This document shows, piece after piece, positions 24,107 to 36,900 of a DNA stretch of 64,000 nt. Numbering within the stretch: the stretch's first letter is position 1; every line of letters begins with the position of its first letter. A program made the position numbers and the translations under genes. Origin of the DNA: Holacanthus passer (taxonomy: Eukaryota; Chordata; Actinopteri; Pomacanthidae); contig JAFREQ010000008.1 of the NCBI GenBank assembly GCA_025331565.1, positions 620,001-684,000 on the forward strand, written 5' to 3'. The notes beneath the pieces are model-generated. The model saw only the letters and a list, made by a program, of their open reading frames with translations. It was not told where the DNA came from and ran no database searches.

Positions 24107-25319
24107 TCAGTCAATACTTGTGCTCTAAATGGGTGAATCATTCTCCAGGTAATTAAGCACTGAGTGATGGGCTCACATGTGAGGCTGCAGGGTTTCAGGA
24201 GGATAACCTGGGAGAAGTCGGTTCATTTTTTCCGCACTGCAATGCTGTTTGATAATCAGCGGATGTTTTCAGAGCTCAACTCCATGAAGGGCAGATCTCT
24301 GTGGAAAATGCTCCAATTTAAACGAAAGAACAAAGTACTGGCAAAAGCAGGAAGAAAAGCTACTCAAGTGGGCAATAAATTGGGACAGAGGGAGACTTCT
24401 AATGTTTAGTTTATTTTCAGTGTCACGAATGACACACTCGCTTTCAAGTATGTCAGAGTTCCTTCGTTTAACATGTATGTGCATCAGGTGGGAACCCTCC
24501 ATTTCCACACACTATAACATGGCACTCCTATACAGCAAAGGCTAAACATATAAAATGGAGTGGAAATATAGGTTGATGTCAAACTCATGGTAGACGTGGT
24601 TAAATTATTAAATATAGCAAAAAGAGTGTAAATGATCAAATCACAGCATAACTGGAAATTAGCTTCAAAGTCATTGCAATAAGGACAGACTGAACTAATT
24701 ACCTGTTTGATAATCTTATAATTAGACAATATCACGACAAAGCAGACACATTTTAGATTCAATATGACACATCTTTTGGTTTGAGACATTCACATTGCTG
24801 CTTTGACAGTCTTTTCTGCCATGAAAAAAAAAATTACCTTGAGCTAACCACAAAGAAATCTACAGCTGCCTTTCAAGCCTTCACTTTAAACTGTCTTCTC
24901 ATAAGCATCAATATCCTTTAGTCGTTACAGTCCATTGTAGCATCAACTGCAATATATTTCCATGCGAACTGACAGCGTTTTGTAGTCAACAGTTTAGCCT
25001 TGTTTATGTTGACAAATGACACCTAAAGCAACGTAATGTGTCTAAACGTGATAGTGACTGATAGTTTGGCCGTGTGTTTGCCGTAGTCAACATTTAGTTT
25101 GCAGTGTACAGTGGAGGTGTAATAACAGCCTGTGAGGGGACAAATTAAAATGACAACATACGTTGTGGAAGTGAAAATTGCGCGATCAATCAAATCTTTG
25201 TTGAAGCGCCACTGGTCTGCACAACTGCTGCTACTTTCTCTGCCCGATAGGCCAAAAATACAAAATCAGTTTGTGCAAATATTTGTCAAACCATTTGCTC
25301 CTTTTTAACATTATTTTGT
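24107..25319. other. no supported feature
   Basis: Unique-looking DNA. A reading frame at 24164-24409 is basic (Lys-rich) and unrecognised. An oligo-A run lies near 24823-24833. Confidence 0.45.
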
Positions 25320-25430
25320 GTTGCTTTATTGGACAGTGACAGTGAAGAGGCAGGCAAGAAGAGAGAGGGAGTATGAGATGCAACAAAGGTCACCAGCAGT
25401 GACATTGTTCAAATTGTGCATCTCCGCAGT
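25320..25430. repeat. fragment of a common teleost interspersed repeat
   Basis: The order 'ttattggacagtgacag', purine-rich 'aagaagagagagggagtatg' and 'agatgcaacaaaggtc' matches a high-copy fish repeat in which a GA-rich stretch precedes 'atgacatgcaacaaagg'. Only the middle is preserved. Assignment is from memory. Confidence 0.5.
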
Positions 25431-27202
25431 ATCATACAAGCACAACACAGCTTCTCCATTTTTTCACTCATAATGACATTTTGAAACCCCCCCCCGAAAC
25501 CGATTAGCACCATACAATAGCAGCTACTGATGTGTTCAAATCATTGATTCCAGAAACACAGTGAGGAAACAAATCAATTATTGTTAAACACAAGGCTCTG
25601 ATGTCCAGGAATCAATAGATGAGATGTATTACATTGCCGACGCTCTTTGGAACTCTGAGACTCATTTTTATTTATTTTCCTTTCGACGGCGAAGTCACGT
25701 GGCGCTCTTTGTCATTTGTGACCCAGTTAGAATCACCGCCATTATATTACTGCCATTACTCAATGAAATGTGGACTTCAGGAATCAAAATCGTGTTTATT
25801 GGAAGAGAAGCTCTGAGGGTTTCAGCAGGGTTTGTATGACCAGCTGCTCAATACGTACATTTTCTTGTTTTCATCAACTACATGATTTTTATTGTTTCAA
25901 AAAAGCACTACAATAATGTGCTGTTATCATTCTGTCAGTGATCAATATCTGTCATAATGTGTCCCGAATTGTGCGTAAGATATCCTCCTGCCTTTGTTAC
26001 TGCATTTAGCTCATGCGCTTTCATCTCTGTCAGCAAACCGAAAGTCATTACTTATGTTGTCGAGCATAACTGTAAAAGCATTCACACACTTTTTCTGCTG
26101 GAGTAAGTGGAGTCGACTTCGGACATTTTAATACTTTCAGCAGTTTATATATATGGACGGTTGTCTCCTGATTTAATTTGAAAACATACTAGAACTGGAA
26201 ACCGGACTTTTTTTTTTTTAATGTGCATTTTGCATTTAAGCAGTTTCCGGACAAAATGTTGAATTGCAGTTAGTCAACTGTAAATTGCAAGTTGTCATGC
26301 GTTTTCTGCATATTACTGAGAAATGGAAACATTACAGGTCTCATTTGGATGAAAGCCAATCTGTGAACCTATCACCTCTAAGTGTATTAGATGGAGGGTT
26401 GATTCAGGACCGATTTGACAAGAGATGGTCAGCGTGATTGTGGGATTGAAGAAGAGAAGGATATTGCGTCGTACAGCAGAATGAATAGACTGTAGATCTG
26501 ATTTTGCTGACATCTCAAAGCTTTGCTCTGTGTTTACGCACTTACTCACAAAAGAGTGTGATGTATACTCATTTAAAAAGAAAAACACTTTTCTCTGCTT
26601 TTTGTACATTTGTACTGGTGTGACTTGTGTGTGATAATTACTATGCTTGGTGTGTGGAGAAAGTGCTGCTCCAGCACTGATGTCAGACAATAATAATTGC
26701 AGTTTTCTTTTTCTTTTTCAAATTTCTTTAAATGCAGGTTTCATGTGTTGAAGTACTGCAATACACTCACATACAAGCATCTGAGCTTTTTTTTTTTTTT
26801 CTTTGAGCAAATATTTACCCATTTTCTGTACATGCTACTGTGCTGTGATGCACAAGCAGTTGAGTGGAAAATGCCGCGGATGGCAGAGAGGTACAGCACA
26901 GTATGCATCTCCAGCTCTCATGCGAAGGTCACTGACTGAAGGTCACTGTTTCATACCAACATGTCTGAGGAGCCCAAAAGGATACAGCAACCCTTTGGTC
27001 TCACCTCAGCTTCATTCAGCAAGATGTCATATTCCACATATGAAATTTATGATAATCTGCAAATACTTGGGGATGTAAATTGAGAAACCAGCATCTGTGC
27101 TGTGGCATGTACAACAAAGATTTTTAGGAGAGTGGTTTTTAATGCTCTGGAGCAGATAGACTTCACCAAAGCTCAGGTCATCCTTCTCAAAAGAAAGGTT
27201 GC
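25431..27202. other. no supported feature
   Basis: AT-rich DNA with C8 at about 25489-25496 and an oligo-T run near 26788-26801. A 125-codon reverse frame at 26313-26690 has no recognisable motif. Confidence 0.45.
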
Positions 27203-27473
27203 ATAGGTCGTTGTGCGAGCAGCTTATTACGACCCATATTTACATTTATTGTCAGGCGTTGACCTCTAGAGGCTGTAGTGACTGAACTTGCATAACCAAC
27301 ATACTAATTTAAATTCAAACCATGATCTTTTCCTAAACCTAACCAAGTAGTTTTGGTGCCTAAACCTAAGCAAACTGCACCCATGTCACAACGTTAACCA
27401 AGTGTTTCTCTGGTACATCTGTCACTCTCTCAGTCATATATGACGTTTTGGGAGTCACTGACAAACGACCTAT
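27203..27473 (-). mobile_element. short inverted-repeat element with the 'acttggttagg' core
   Basis: About 271 bp. The left terminus ATAGGTCGTTGTGCGAG and the reverse complement of the right terminus (ATAGGTCGTTTGTCAG) form terminal inverted repeats. The interior, read on the reverse strand, contains aaaactacttggttaggtt and aggaaaagatcatgg, a core shared with the elements at 57606-58043 and 61881-62300. It is non-coding. The target-site duplication is not clear, so the superfamily is open. Confidence 0.7.
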
Positions 27474-27989
27474 TCTGTTGTTTAGGTATGAGGATGTGTT
27501 ATCAAAGTGTGGTTTGTCACACTGGCAAACTTAAACAATCTAAAAGCCATACTCTTAGTTGGGTTGGCAGCACAAGCAACCTCCTTCAAATTCTTGGAAT
27601 ATCCCAAATATTTCTTATCAAACAGCCCAGAAAAAAACATACAGCCAAAATTTAGATTGCCACATTATGTATTTTTGGATTGTATCTTTAATTTTGGAAT
27701 ATGAAGTGACGACATGATGAGCTGCTCTTTCGCAGTCATTACTCCACCGTCATGCTGTCACTCAAATAAATTGCGGCAGAATTATCCATGATTGCATTTG
27801 AAATGCAAAACAAGGGAAGCGTTTTAAGGCAGGAGGGCTGTCGAGGTGCCAGCAGTTTGCAAGGTAATGCAAACTTCATCACAAAGGTCTTATTAGGTAT
27901 TCCTAAATGTACATCTGTATTATCAAATGACAGCACACAACAGGCAGCCGTCTCCTGTATCCGGCTCCTCCTATTAGGACGCATCCAGT
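27474..27989. other. no supported feature
   Basis: AT-rich DNA. Part of 27760-27980 is more complex but shows no recognisable element. Confidence 0.45.
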
Positions 27990-28330
27990 AATGTCATTAA
28001 TTACTTCTCTAAATCACAAGGTTTACGCAGGGGGTCCGGGGTTTATATTTGATGAATTACGTGAAATGAAGGGAGACACTCTGGTGATTTTTGCCTTCGG
28101 TTCGAGTCATTTCTCGCTGCGGTTTTCTTTACTTCAGCCAGGATGCGCGTGGTGTTATTTATCAGAAGTCTGCTACCTGTGATGTCTAGTTCCAAGCAGA
28201 ACAGCAGGTGATGCAGTTGACACCCTGGAAACTCAGTTGAATCATGCAATGGAGCAGCTGCCCTTCAGCAATTACAGTTATGAAGCCATAAATCAGGCCT
28301 TAATAGGGGAGAGAGTGGAGTGAAGCTAAA
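27990..28330. other. candidate conserved non-coding element
   Basis: Complex block with tgatgaattacgtgaaatg, tcagccaggatgcgcgtgg and ccataaatcaggccttaata. The GC is higher than in the neighbours and there is no repeat similarity. No sustained exon-like frame. Confidence 0.35.
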
Positions 28331-29059
28331 AGACATGTGCTACCTCTGAGGAATTGTCTACTCATGTATATTGCCAGTTAATTTATTAAAAAGAATTCCT
28401 CAGACCTATATCTTCAAAGTGCATTTTCATTTCATTTTTTTTTACTGTTTTTGCCTCTGAATCTATATACATGTCAGAATAGCCCTAAAATATTGTAGTG
28501 TCTCATGGTTTCATTGGGAAAGACTCCTAATATGAAGTTGTAGTTTTTTATATTTGTAATGCTCAGAAGATTCCTCTCTATGGATTAAACTCCCAACATG
28601 ATTTCAAACCAAACTAGAACATATATTAATTTCACATGTTTTCATCAGCACACTTGCCCACAGAGCTTTCCAGTACAGGTCTTCATCACGGCTGCAGCAC
28701 ATTTCAAAATTAAATGAGCAAATATGTGTTGGAATTACAGTCGTTCACAGTTTTATAGCCTCAGTACTACAGCTAGGAAGTATTTATCACAGTGTTTTGT
28801 TCATTATAACTGTGACATTACTGAAATACAAATGAATCCGATGGCAGATTTGGGAGATGTCTTCTGAACTGGCACGTGACGATGTCTGCAGTGAAAACCA
28901 AGAGTAAAATGTGTTGTACTCCTAGAACTGGAGTAACATCCAGTAACTAGTATTTGTAAGTATTTGCATTTGGCGCTTGGCCAGTGTTAATTTCAGACCC
29001 TGACTGTGTGGTCGTGTGTGTGCATCACGGTGTTGAGATGTTCGAGGGCTCGGTGGTCG
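28331..29059. other. no supported feature
   Basis: AT-rich DNA leading into the T/G-rich minisatellite. Confidence 0.5.
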
Positions 29060-29350
29060 ATGGCATCATTCATCTGCGAGTCTTTGTGGTTGTTTTGCGT
29101 CACTTCGCAGTCGTTTGCTTTGTGTGTGTTTTGTGTCTTATTGTGGTTGTCATGTTGTCATTTTGAGCGTCTTTAGTTGTTGTGCGTCTCTTCGTACTAG
29201 TTTTTGTCTCTTTATGGTAATTTTGTCTTCTTTTACAGTTTTTTCGTCTGTAGTTGTTTTGCGTTGTCTCTTTGTAACAGTTTCTATTTCCTTGTGATAC
29301 TTTTTGGATTTTTTGTTGTGTGTCGTTGTGGTTGCTTTGCATTCTTTCGT
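29060..29350. repeat. degenerate ~24-nt minisatellite, T/G-rich on the + strand
   Basis: Roughly a dozen diverged copies of a unit like 'tgtagttgttttgcgtctct' recur across the block (e.g. at 29085, 29165, 29190, 29250, 29325). The + strand is almost devoid of A and strongly T+G skewed. Its long open frames on both strands reflect this skew, not coding. The same 'ttgttttgcgtctcttt' repeat type is common in fish genomes. Confidence 0.75.
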
Positions 29351-29639
29351 AGTAATTTGATTGACTTTCAGACGGGAAATGTTAACAGTCTCTTGAAACA
29401 GCGGCTCTGGTCAGGGGCTCTCTGATCACTTGGACCTGCTCCCAGTTGGCCCGTTCAATACTCCATCAATATCTGTAATGCAATCCTACAAAGAGATTAA
29501 ATGAATTTGTTGCACACACTAAAAATAATAGCGTCTTTCATCACGTAGTGTTTCTAACATTTACAATCCATTCTTAATCCACTTTTAATAATAGCGGTAA
29601 TGAATCACATCTTCAGAACATTTTGTGTTGAGGATGTGA
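29351..29639. other. no supported feature
   Basis: AT-rich DNA with several 'aataatagcg' words; nothing assignable. Confidence 0.5.
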
Positions 29640-29930
29640 GGTGGGTGGAGGCCTGAGGAGAGGATGTCGGTGCTCCCGGTGCTCGGAGGAAACCCGGCTG
29701 GTTATGGAAGCCCTCTGAGTGGAGGTAGGGATAAACAAAGGTTAATCCTCTCAGACAGGCAGAGGAGAACAGCTCCGGTGTGACAGGTCTCCTGTTCATT
29801 CACCAATGCCTCTGCTACCTGGAGGCGAAATCCTCCCTGTCTCTCGATAAAGGCGATTTGCTTAAACACGGATAGACACTTGCTTTCCTTGAGTGAATGA
29901 AAATGCACTGAGGAATTTTCAGACATTTTG
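29640..29930. other. candidate conserved non-coding element
   Basis: Complex block with taaacaaaggttaatcctct, tcctgttcattcaccaatgc and ctcgataaaggcgatttgc. Moderately GC-rich relative to its surroundings. Inference only. Confidence 0.35.
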
Positions 29931-31544
29931 TTCATCTTTATCGTTTTGCTCTGCTTAAACACTCGTCGTAAAATCCCTTAAAGATAAATAAAGCACATTC
30001 CAAATGAAAAAATACTGAAACATTACAGCGAGACTATTTTTGATCTTTCTTTGAAATCACATTACTTTAAAAAAAACCGAAGTACTTTTTAAATTGTTTT
30101 TTGTTGTAATACTGATAGATACTGTTGCTACTATGAGGAACTGTTATGCACAATAATGAAATTTGAAAGGGTCTCTGGTTCATCTCTCTCCGTCTGTATT
30201 TGTCCTTCTGTCATGTGCAAGACTGTATTTTTGGATGCGACTGATCGTGTTGCCACAAACTCTACAAAATGATGTGTCCTTTGTGACATTTTAGAAATTG
30301 CACCAAGGGGCCTGTGGCACTAGTGATTTTCTCAATGCTCTTTATATAATTGTCTCTATAACCCCAGATACACCTGTTATTAACATGTGACCTGTATCTG
30401 AATAATGACATCTGATCACTGGACTTTGCATTTACACCTGTTATTACTAAGGATTCTTGTTATCTCAACTCTACCAGCACTGAGATCTGAGATTTTTTTC
30501 TCAAAATGAAAATGTGGTTTGCATTTGCACCTGCCTCAGATCTGATCATGATGTGAGACTGACCAACTGAACGATGAACCTTTAAACTCAATAAATATTT
30601 GATCTTTACTACAAGTAATAACAATACTACTGTATTATAATGCATTGATTGGTGATAATTTTCTTAAAGGAGAATTATCTGTAAATAAAAAACAGCTCAA
30701 TTAACACAAAGGAGCTGCTGGACTGTTTTTTCAGCCCTGGGTTGTGTCTGCAGGCTTCCTCACATGCTGCACACAGCCACAACCACCTCCCTCTGAAGGT
30801 AGGACAGCTTGTGTTGCCTGAGAGGCAAAATCCAGCACAAATTCACTTTCAGCTGCTTGTAAAGCTTAAACACCGTGAGTGCACGGTTATAAGTGGAAGA
30901 GACTCAGATGAGCATTTTTGATCAACTCAGAGCGTCTCCCATCTGCATTTTGCTGGTTAGACTGTAAGAGGACACAGTTTAGAGGCCTCTCAGTAAATTA
31001 ATCAAACCAAAACTGTAAAAGGGCCCGAAAATAGGATTTTGAAAAGTAGAAATTATGCCCTTGTGGCTCATTGCTTACTTATTTTTTGCACTACACCCAC
31101 AAATCTGTGTCCAGTGTATTTGGTGTTATGATGACTCACCCACAGCTGAACACATACTGTGCTCGACGATCTAATCTGGTCTTTTCCTGCCATGTCAAAT
31201 CTACATATCTCTCAGGCGAAAGACCTTAACGCAGGCTCGGTGATCGTCCCTCAGTTTAGTTCTACGTGGCTGCCACCGGTAAAGATCTTAAGAAATGATG
31301 ATTATTAAACTGTATTCCTGCGGCAAATTGGTGATCAGAGGACATGAGAGGAAATGTTTCCCATCAAAATGTAAAGAAGCTGTAAGCTAAACTCTTGAAA
31401 GGAGAGTATGGAGACATTGGGGGAATAAGGATGCTGTGCTCCCTCAACCCCTCCAGGGTGGCAGGGGCAGGTCAAGGGCTCTGATTGTCAGTGTTTATTA
31501 ATGGGCCCTGCAGAGGGGAGTGACAGCAGGGTGATCTCTGTGAT
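29931..31544. other. mostly no supported feature; possible weak repeat at 30360-30590
   Basis: The words tacacctgttattaacatgt (30370) and tttacacctgttatta (30430) resemble a known fish repeat with 'tttacacctgg-attaacatg'. The match is too degenerate to bound. The rest is AT-rich unique DNA. Confidence 0.35.
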
Positions 31545-31770
31545 GATGATGTCTTATTGCTTTCCATGAGCGCCTCAGGTACATACATATTTATGATGCG
31601 CTGCCACCTTGACGCCAGCTAGAACTATCTGTTTAACACCCGGCCCGGTCGGATGCTTACCAAAGCAGAGCCGGAACAAAACGACCCTTTAAGCGCTAAT
31701 AGTGCCCGCGCCGCATTAACCTTAACAAACCACAGAATGACTTTCCGCTATCGTTTACATTCAAGCTGGC
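31545..31770. other. candidate conserved non-coding element
   Basis: Complex block with gcgcctcaggtacatacata, tttatgatgcgctgccacc, aagcgctaatagtgcccgc and cattaaccttaacaaacc. One of the most GC-rich non-repetitive blocks in this part of the window. Confidence 0.4.
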
Positions 31771-32536
31771 AAGAAAATGCGAAAATCACGGTTTGAGACT
31801 GTGTGTAGTTTGGACAGAAAAATGAAAATGCCATCATGTTACACAAGAGAATCCAGGCTGACAACATCAACCACACTATAAATCTCCTCCGTACCGATGT
31901 CAGCACTTCATGTTAATCAGATGGCTTTTTGACCACCAATTGAATTAATTCTAACTAATTTGTATGACAGATTGATTTGTGACACTACACGTGTATGTAT
32001 TAAATATTAACAGCCAGCACTTCCCCAGGGACAGCTGGGATTTTAAAGGGCAACTCATACGCAGTCATTTAGTTGATTAATACGGGCCACTCATTTTGAG
32101 CAGACAGATTTGTTTTACTTACTTATTCATGTCTTCAAAGAATACAGCTCTCCTCCATCTTGTCCCTGTGTCTTTTTTTTTCTCAGCAACTCGGCTTTGT
32201 AGTCATCAGGATTCGTTCAGTGAAACAGGATGGTGTCACACTGTAGTTCACTTCTGTTTACTGCCCAGACTGTGACATTCATTTTGTCACAAAGCAGTGG
32301 CATATTAATGCAATCAAAGTGCTTTATACAAGCCAGACACAACAAAGAGGCAAGAAGGAAGACAACAGTGACTTTCAGTGAGCTATAGCTCTCAGGTCTC
32401 GCAGTATAAATAATGCTGGACAAATTTGGAAGGAACGCGTTTGTGCATTTTGCTGAATGATGAATCCTTATTTAGGCTTTTTGCAGTACTGGGAAAAGAG
32501 TGTTTCCCCTTTGCATTTACTTTTGATATATGACTT
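31771..32536. other. no supported feature
   Basis: AT-rich DNA with scattered ATTAATT words (31930-31980). Confidence 0.45.
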
Positions 32537-32830
32537 TGCAGCTGAAGCAATTAGTCAATTAATGAATTAGTTGATTGACAGAAAAGTAATTGGAAAAATT
32601 TAGATAACTGAATAACCACTTAAGTAATTTATCAATCAAAAACTCTTGTCTGGCTCCAGTTTCTCCACTGAGAAAATTAGCTGCTATAAATATCTTTACA
32701 CTGATAATCTGAGGAAATAAAACAACTTTGGGTCATTGGGATTTTTTTTTTTTTAGATTTAATAAACCAAATTATTGATCAATTAATCACAAAAATGATG
32801 AGCACTTTAAATGATAATGAAAATAACCAT
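32537..32830. mobile_element. palindromic teleost repeat ('attagtcaattaatgaatta' type), copy 1
   Basis: The left part has aattagtcaattaatgaatt and gattgacagaaaagtaattgg; the right part has the complementary-type words attattgatcaattaatcac and aaatgatgagc. This is the layout of a very common fish repeat in which both ends consist of ATTAATCGATTA-like words in inverted orientation and the middle carries 'ctccagtttctc' and 'actttgggtcattgg'. A second, differently decayed copy lies at 45180-45382. Non-coding, presumably a non-autonomous DNA transposon. Confidence 0.7.
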
Positions 32831-32920
32831 ACACCATCACACACAACTTGAATGAGGCAAAAACCAAGAGGCTGTTGTCAGTGAGGATGTGATGCTGGTG
32901 GATTTTCTTGCCACTATTTT

Positions 32921-32936
32921 GTTGTGTGTGTGTGTA
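32921..32936. repeat. (TG)n microsatellite
   Basis: About seven TG units. Confidence 0.8.
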
Positions 32937-33009
32937 GGATAAATGCAGCAGCAGCTCGTATGGATAAATCTTAGGTCAAACGGCTCTTGAAGCAGACTCG
33001 GAGCTGTGT

Positions 33010-33240
33010 CTTCGCTCTGATGGCCCACAAATCATTCGGCTCTTGATCTCATACTCTGGTTTGGCGTCGGTGGCACAAGATTTGATCAAGGCTTTTAAAT
33101 CAAATGGCCTTTATCTTTCCTAGCCCTCCCTTTTAAACAAACAGAAAATATCTCTCCCCTGCAAATAAGTTGTAGGATTTATCCAGTGTGCGGCACGCTG
33201 TGATTTGTGATGACAGGAGTTGAATATTACGCTGATACTG
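33010..33240. other. candidate conserved non-coding element
   Basis: Complex block with gatttgatcaaggctttta, aatcaaatggcctttatct and gtgcggcacgctgtgatttg. Contains TCF/LEF-like ATCAA words. Inference only. Confidence 0.35.
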
Positions 33241-34389
33241 TATGGCACTGTAAATCCACCGCCTCATCTCTGCTCCCGCTGTCAGATGTATTTTGGAGTT
33301 GTATTTCAAGCCATGTCCCCTCAGCGCTGAGCTCGCTGAATAGAGAAATAATGAGTGCTGTCGAGAGACAATGTCACTATTATTTTAAATCTCCCAAATC
33401 TCTTTCTCTCTGCGTCCATTTTCTTGGAGGTTTCTCCTCCACCCAGCGTCGTCCCCACATTCTCGCTGCGTCTCTGGCTGCGTCCCCTCAGAGCAGAGTC
33501 ACACCACCCACTCTCCGACTTTATTCGCTTGTCTCTCCTCCTCTTTCGTGAGCCTCGCCCTTAAGATCACGCCGTTTGTGAATGCGTGCGACATGTGCAA
33601 AGGCATATTGGAAGAGGGGTTGCAGTCGGTCCGTGTGATGGTGCTTTAGAGAAATTAGGTAGCTTAAAGACAAAGCCAAGAGCATGCTTACAGATTGGAT
33701 GCATCGTGCCATCTGGTTAGGTGTTATCCATTTGTCTGCACTGCTGTCACACAGTATGTCACATATTGATAATAATCACAGTTACAGCACACAGATAAAA
33801 ATCTTACACATTGTCTGTATGCACATTTCAAGGTCCTGCACCAACGATGAGGAGAGGACAGGACTTTGGATCCTTGGGGTCAAACATTACATCCTGCTTC
33901 AATACTCGCTCTTAAATGTTTATTTACCGCACTTTTTGAGGACAACACTACCCACAAGGTTTGAATATTGTTTAAAGGGCCAACCCACTGATTTAGTATT
34001 GAGCTTCCATAAAGTTGGGAAGAGAAAAATTAAAGAAAGACTGGTCAAGATCAATGCAGTCCAAGATATCTAAGATGACTTTCAGTCTCCATGAATCCAA
34101 AAACATAAGCTCCTACACTTTCCATTATCCAACTCAAATGTTTTCAAAGAATTTTCTATAATAAAATCCTATAGATTTTATGCGATTATGATTTTTGAGT
34201 TATTCACATGGCATGAATTTCAGGGTCGGCAAACATTGCTTCCTTCCACTGTGTCCTTTTTGATACAAGCTGCAGGAGACAGGCATTTTCATAACCTGCA
34301 CATACTGTTGATGCATTAATATGAGAATTGTCTTATGAATTTCAAAATATGCAAAAAATTATGTGGCATATTTTTTCCTCTCCCTCGCT
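33241..34389. other. no supported feature
   Basis: The part at 33380-33560 is T/C-rich, which keeps several frames open. Reading frames at 33207-33551 and 33684-34073 (114 and 129 codons) show no recognisable domain. Confidence 0.45.
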
Positions 34390-34640
34390 TGAAAGCCAGT
34401 AAAATTTGACAGGGTTGCATTAAAAGTACTGCAAAGGCAAACAGCAACTGCCACCCGGTCTCCACAATCAGCTTCAGAATAGAACGCAATTTGTTAAATA
34501 CATTAACACTTCAGTGAAGGATCCAATGAGGAAATTCATCATTCTGCCAGATGCTGAAGGAGCACCTGATTACTTCTCTGTTACTTGGAAAGGAGATATT
34601 ATTTAATCATGCATCTGGGAAGTACAGCCAAATATTCGCA
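34390..34640. other. candidate conserved non-coding element
   Basis: Complex block with ggcaaacagcaactgccacc, tgttaaatacattaacac, cagatgctgaaggagcacc and tatttaatcatgcatctgg. Enhancer-like appearance. Confidence 0.4.
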
Positions 34641-35559
34641 GAGGAATACAGATTTCTCTTTCTTTCCAACTCCTATGACTTTTTTTTCCCCCAACCTCTG
34701 TTTTACCAAATACCAGCTTTAATAAGACAGGGTAGTTTTTGCCCTGGATTTTTCCTTTTAGTTTAATACAAAATCATTTAGCTGCACTATAGTCAGCTGT
34801 ACGTCGCAGCCTGAGCTGTGTCACTCACTTGGCAGGGACACAACACTTTCACAGTCACTTAAATCCTAAATGTCACACTTAAATGGCTGTGCTGGCAGGC
34901 AAAACATATAGACAATAATAGATTATTATTCTTCAGAAGTGAGTTCTTGGTGAGAGTCTTTGTTTCCTTCAAATCATGGCGTAAAAGATTCAAAACTTCG
35001 GTTCAGGGGGTGATGCTTGGAACGACAGGACCGTGTGAGACGTTACAGGTTTTTTAATGTTGTGACTAATTATTAGGACAAATCTGTGACTCAGAGGACT
35101 AAATAGTATATATAAATTTTTGGTGTTTGATCCGCTGCCCAAATGAAGACGTGATACTCTGTCAAATATATGAAAATAAACCAGATTTTGCCTCAAACAA
35201 TCTGGAGGATCCTCCCCCGATCCACTATATGAAAGTGACTTTGAGTGATATCATTCACAGCCACAAACAAAGGTAATTTAGTTCCTGCCTTATTTTGCTT
35301 GTTTTAGTGTAACCCAAGGCTATTTAGAATGGATCTATCCAAGTCCCCTAACTTAATCTGCCATTTATAGGCTGAGTGGTGGGGGGTGAGGACCATCATC
35401 GAGCTTTGTGATTGGACAATAAAGTAACCAAGGAAACCATACTGCTTTAAGTGTTGTAAATTGGTTAAAACTCATTTATCCGTAATGCGAGTTGCGAGAT
35501 GGTTGAGGTAAACATGATCAATCAGCAACTGTGTCACAACTCAATTTGTTTAGACGCCG
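34641..35559. other. no supported feature
   Basis: AT-rich DNA, no recognised element. Confidence 0.5.
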
Positions 35560-35930
35560 TGCTCTGGTCCATGCGCTCGCTGCGTTTAGCCCGTGTGTTT
35601 CCAGGATGTTTTTAAGCGGACCGCATGAGTCCTGTATGAAAATTTGGAACATAATTAAGGAAAGCATTTCAAAGGTAGCCTCATAAATAATGCAAATTTC
35701 GTGTTAAATGTCCCTGACAGCCGATGCTGGCGCTGCAGAACGTGAACCTCGAGAAAGGCTGAGCTGGTCTATCTGGTCATCAGGGGCCTCCCTTGGAGTG
35801 CTATAAATTGACAGAAATGGGAGACAGTGCAGAATAAATGAGATCGCTCAAACGAGAAACACTCCCTATTAATAAGATTCTTAACGTGACACTCTGAGAC
35901 TCCTAATTGGGACATAAATAGTTAGTGCAT
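35560..35930. other. candidate conserved non-coding element
   Basis: Long high-complexity block with acataattaaggaaagcatt, cataaataatgcaaatttcg (octamer-like), ccctgacagccgatgctgg, tggagtgctataaattgacag and tcctaattgggacataaat. Among the best CNE candidates here; no sustained coding frame. Confidence 0.5.
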
Positions 35931-36649
35931 CACAAAACACATTAGGCTTAGCCAAAACTACATCCAGTGCTGGTTTGGGTTGTGCTACATTTTTCACATC
36001 TCAGGCATATTGATAAAGCAGATATCAGCTATTGATGTGTAGAAATGCATGAAATTACTGGTTCCCTCAGTTATTACAGTACATTCAGCGCTCCTGGCTG
36101 TGTGCTGCAGGACAAAAAAGAAATCATAAAGTGGTTTGTTTTTTATCATCCATGAGACCAAAACTAATGTAACTGCATGTTTTTATGACTCATGTTGGTC
36201 ATTTTGCTTTGATGTGTAGATAAATACTTTAGAATAGTGGATTTTCAAATGTTTTATGATCATTTCAATTCCCATTACAACAGAACTTTGAAAGTAGCTC
36301 TGTGTAAAATCATCACTGCTGCTTTTCGCATTTTTTTGTTTTCAGAACATAGAAAAAAAAACCAATATTTAAATCATAATGGATAAAACAGATTTTCCAG
36401 CATTGACCAATATCATATATGTTTATAATGGCTGTGGTCTAAAGCAGCAAAGAGAATCATTATGATTTTACTATATTTTGATTAGGAAAACGAATCAAAT
36501 CTACCTAAATGTATGTGAATATTTAATTTTTAGACATAGTTTTGTAACAACAAAATAAAAAAATGAGTTTAGAAGTAATATGAATTATAAACTTAATAAT
36601 TGCAAATAATCATTTTTACAGCTAAACAGCTTTTGAAACCAGTTAACTC
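35931..36649. other. AT-rich stretch, no supported feature
   Basis: Strongly AT-rich (especially 36220-36620) with no element I can name. Confidence 0.5.
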
Positions 36650-36900
36650 GTTCTCATTTTCTTTTCTGATCTCGCTTTTCTCCAACGACTCAGTATCATC
36701 TGCGGAGTGTTCGTTCGCTCACAGCAGACAGACCCAGTCACTGATTACATAATTACCTGCTGCTTTACTTAATCAGACGCTAATTTCATGCAGACAGCCA
36801 GCACAAGTTGAATGAACGGGTGCAGCACGATTCTTTCCTGCACGCTCGTGATCGTAATTCTGACCCGCTGTCCTGATATGGCGCCTACACATGCAGGTAG
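36650..36900. other. candidate conserved non-coding element
   Basis: Complex block with cagtcactgattacataatta, ctttacttaatcagacgcta, atttcatgcagacagccag and cgctgtcctgatatggcgcc. Rich in ATTA and CAGACA-type words. Confidence 0.4.

Noticed and set aside
26313..26690. 125-codon reverse frame
   Set aside because: No family resemblance and no coding-like codon bias; treated as chance.
29060..29350. Hydrophobic, Cys/Val-rich frames on the + strand and Lys/Thr-rich frames on the - strand
   Set aside because: They translate a T/G-skewed minisatellite; the composition explains both the length and the residues.
33207..33564. Overlapping Ser/Leu-rich frames
   Set aside because: They follow a T/C-rich stretch open in several frames; not coding.
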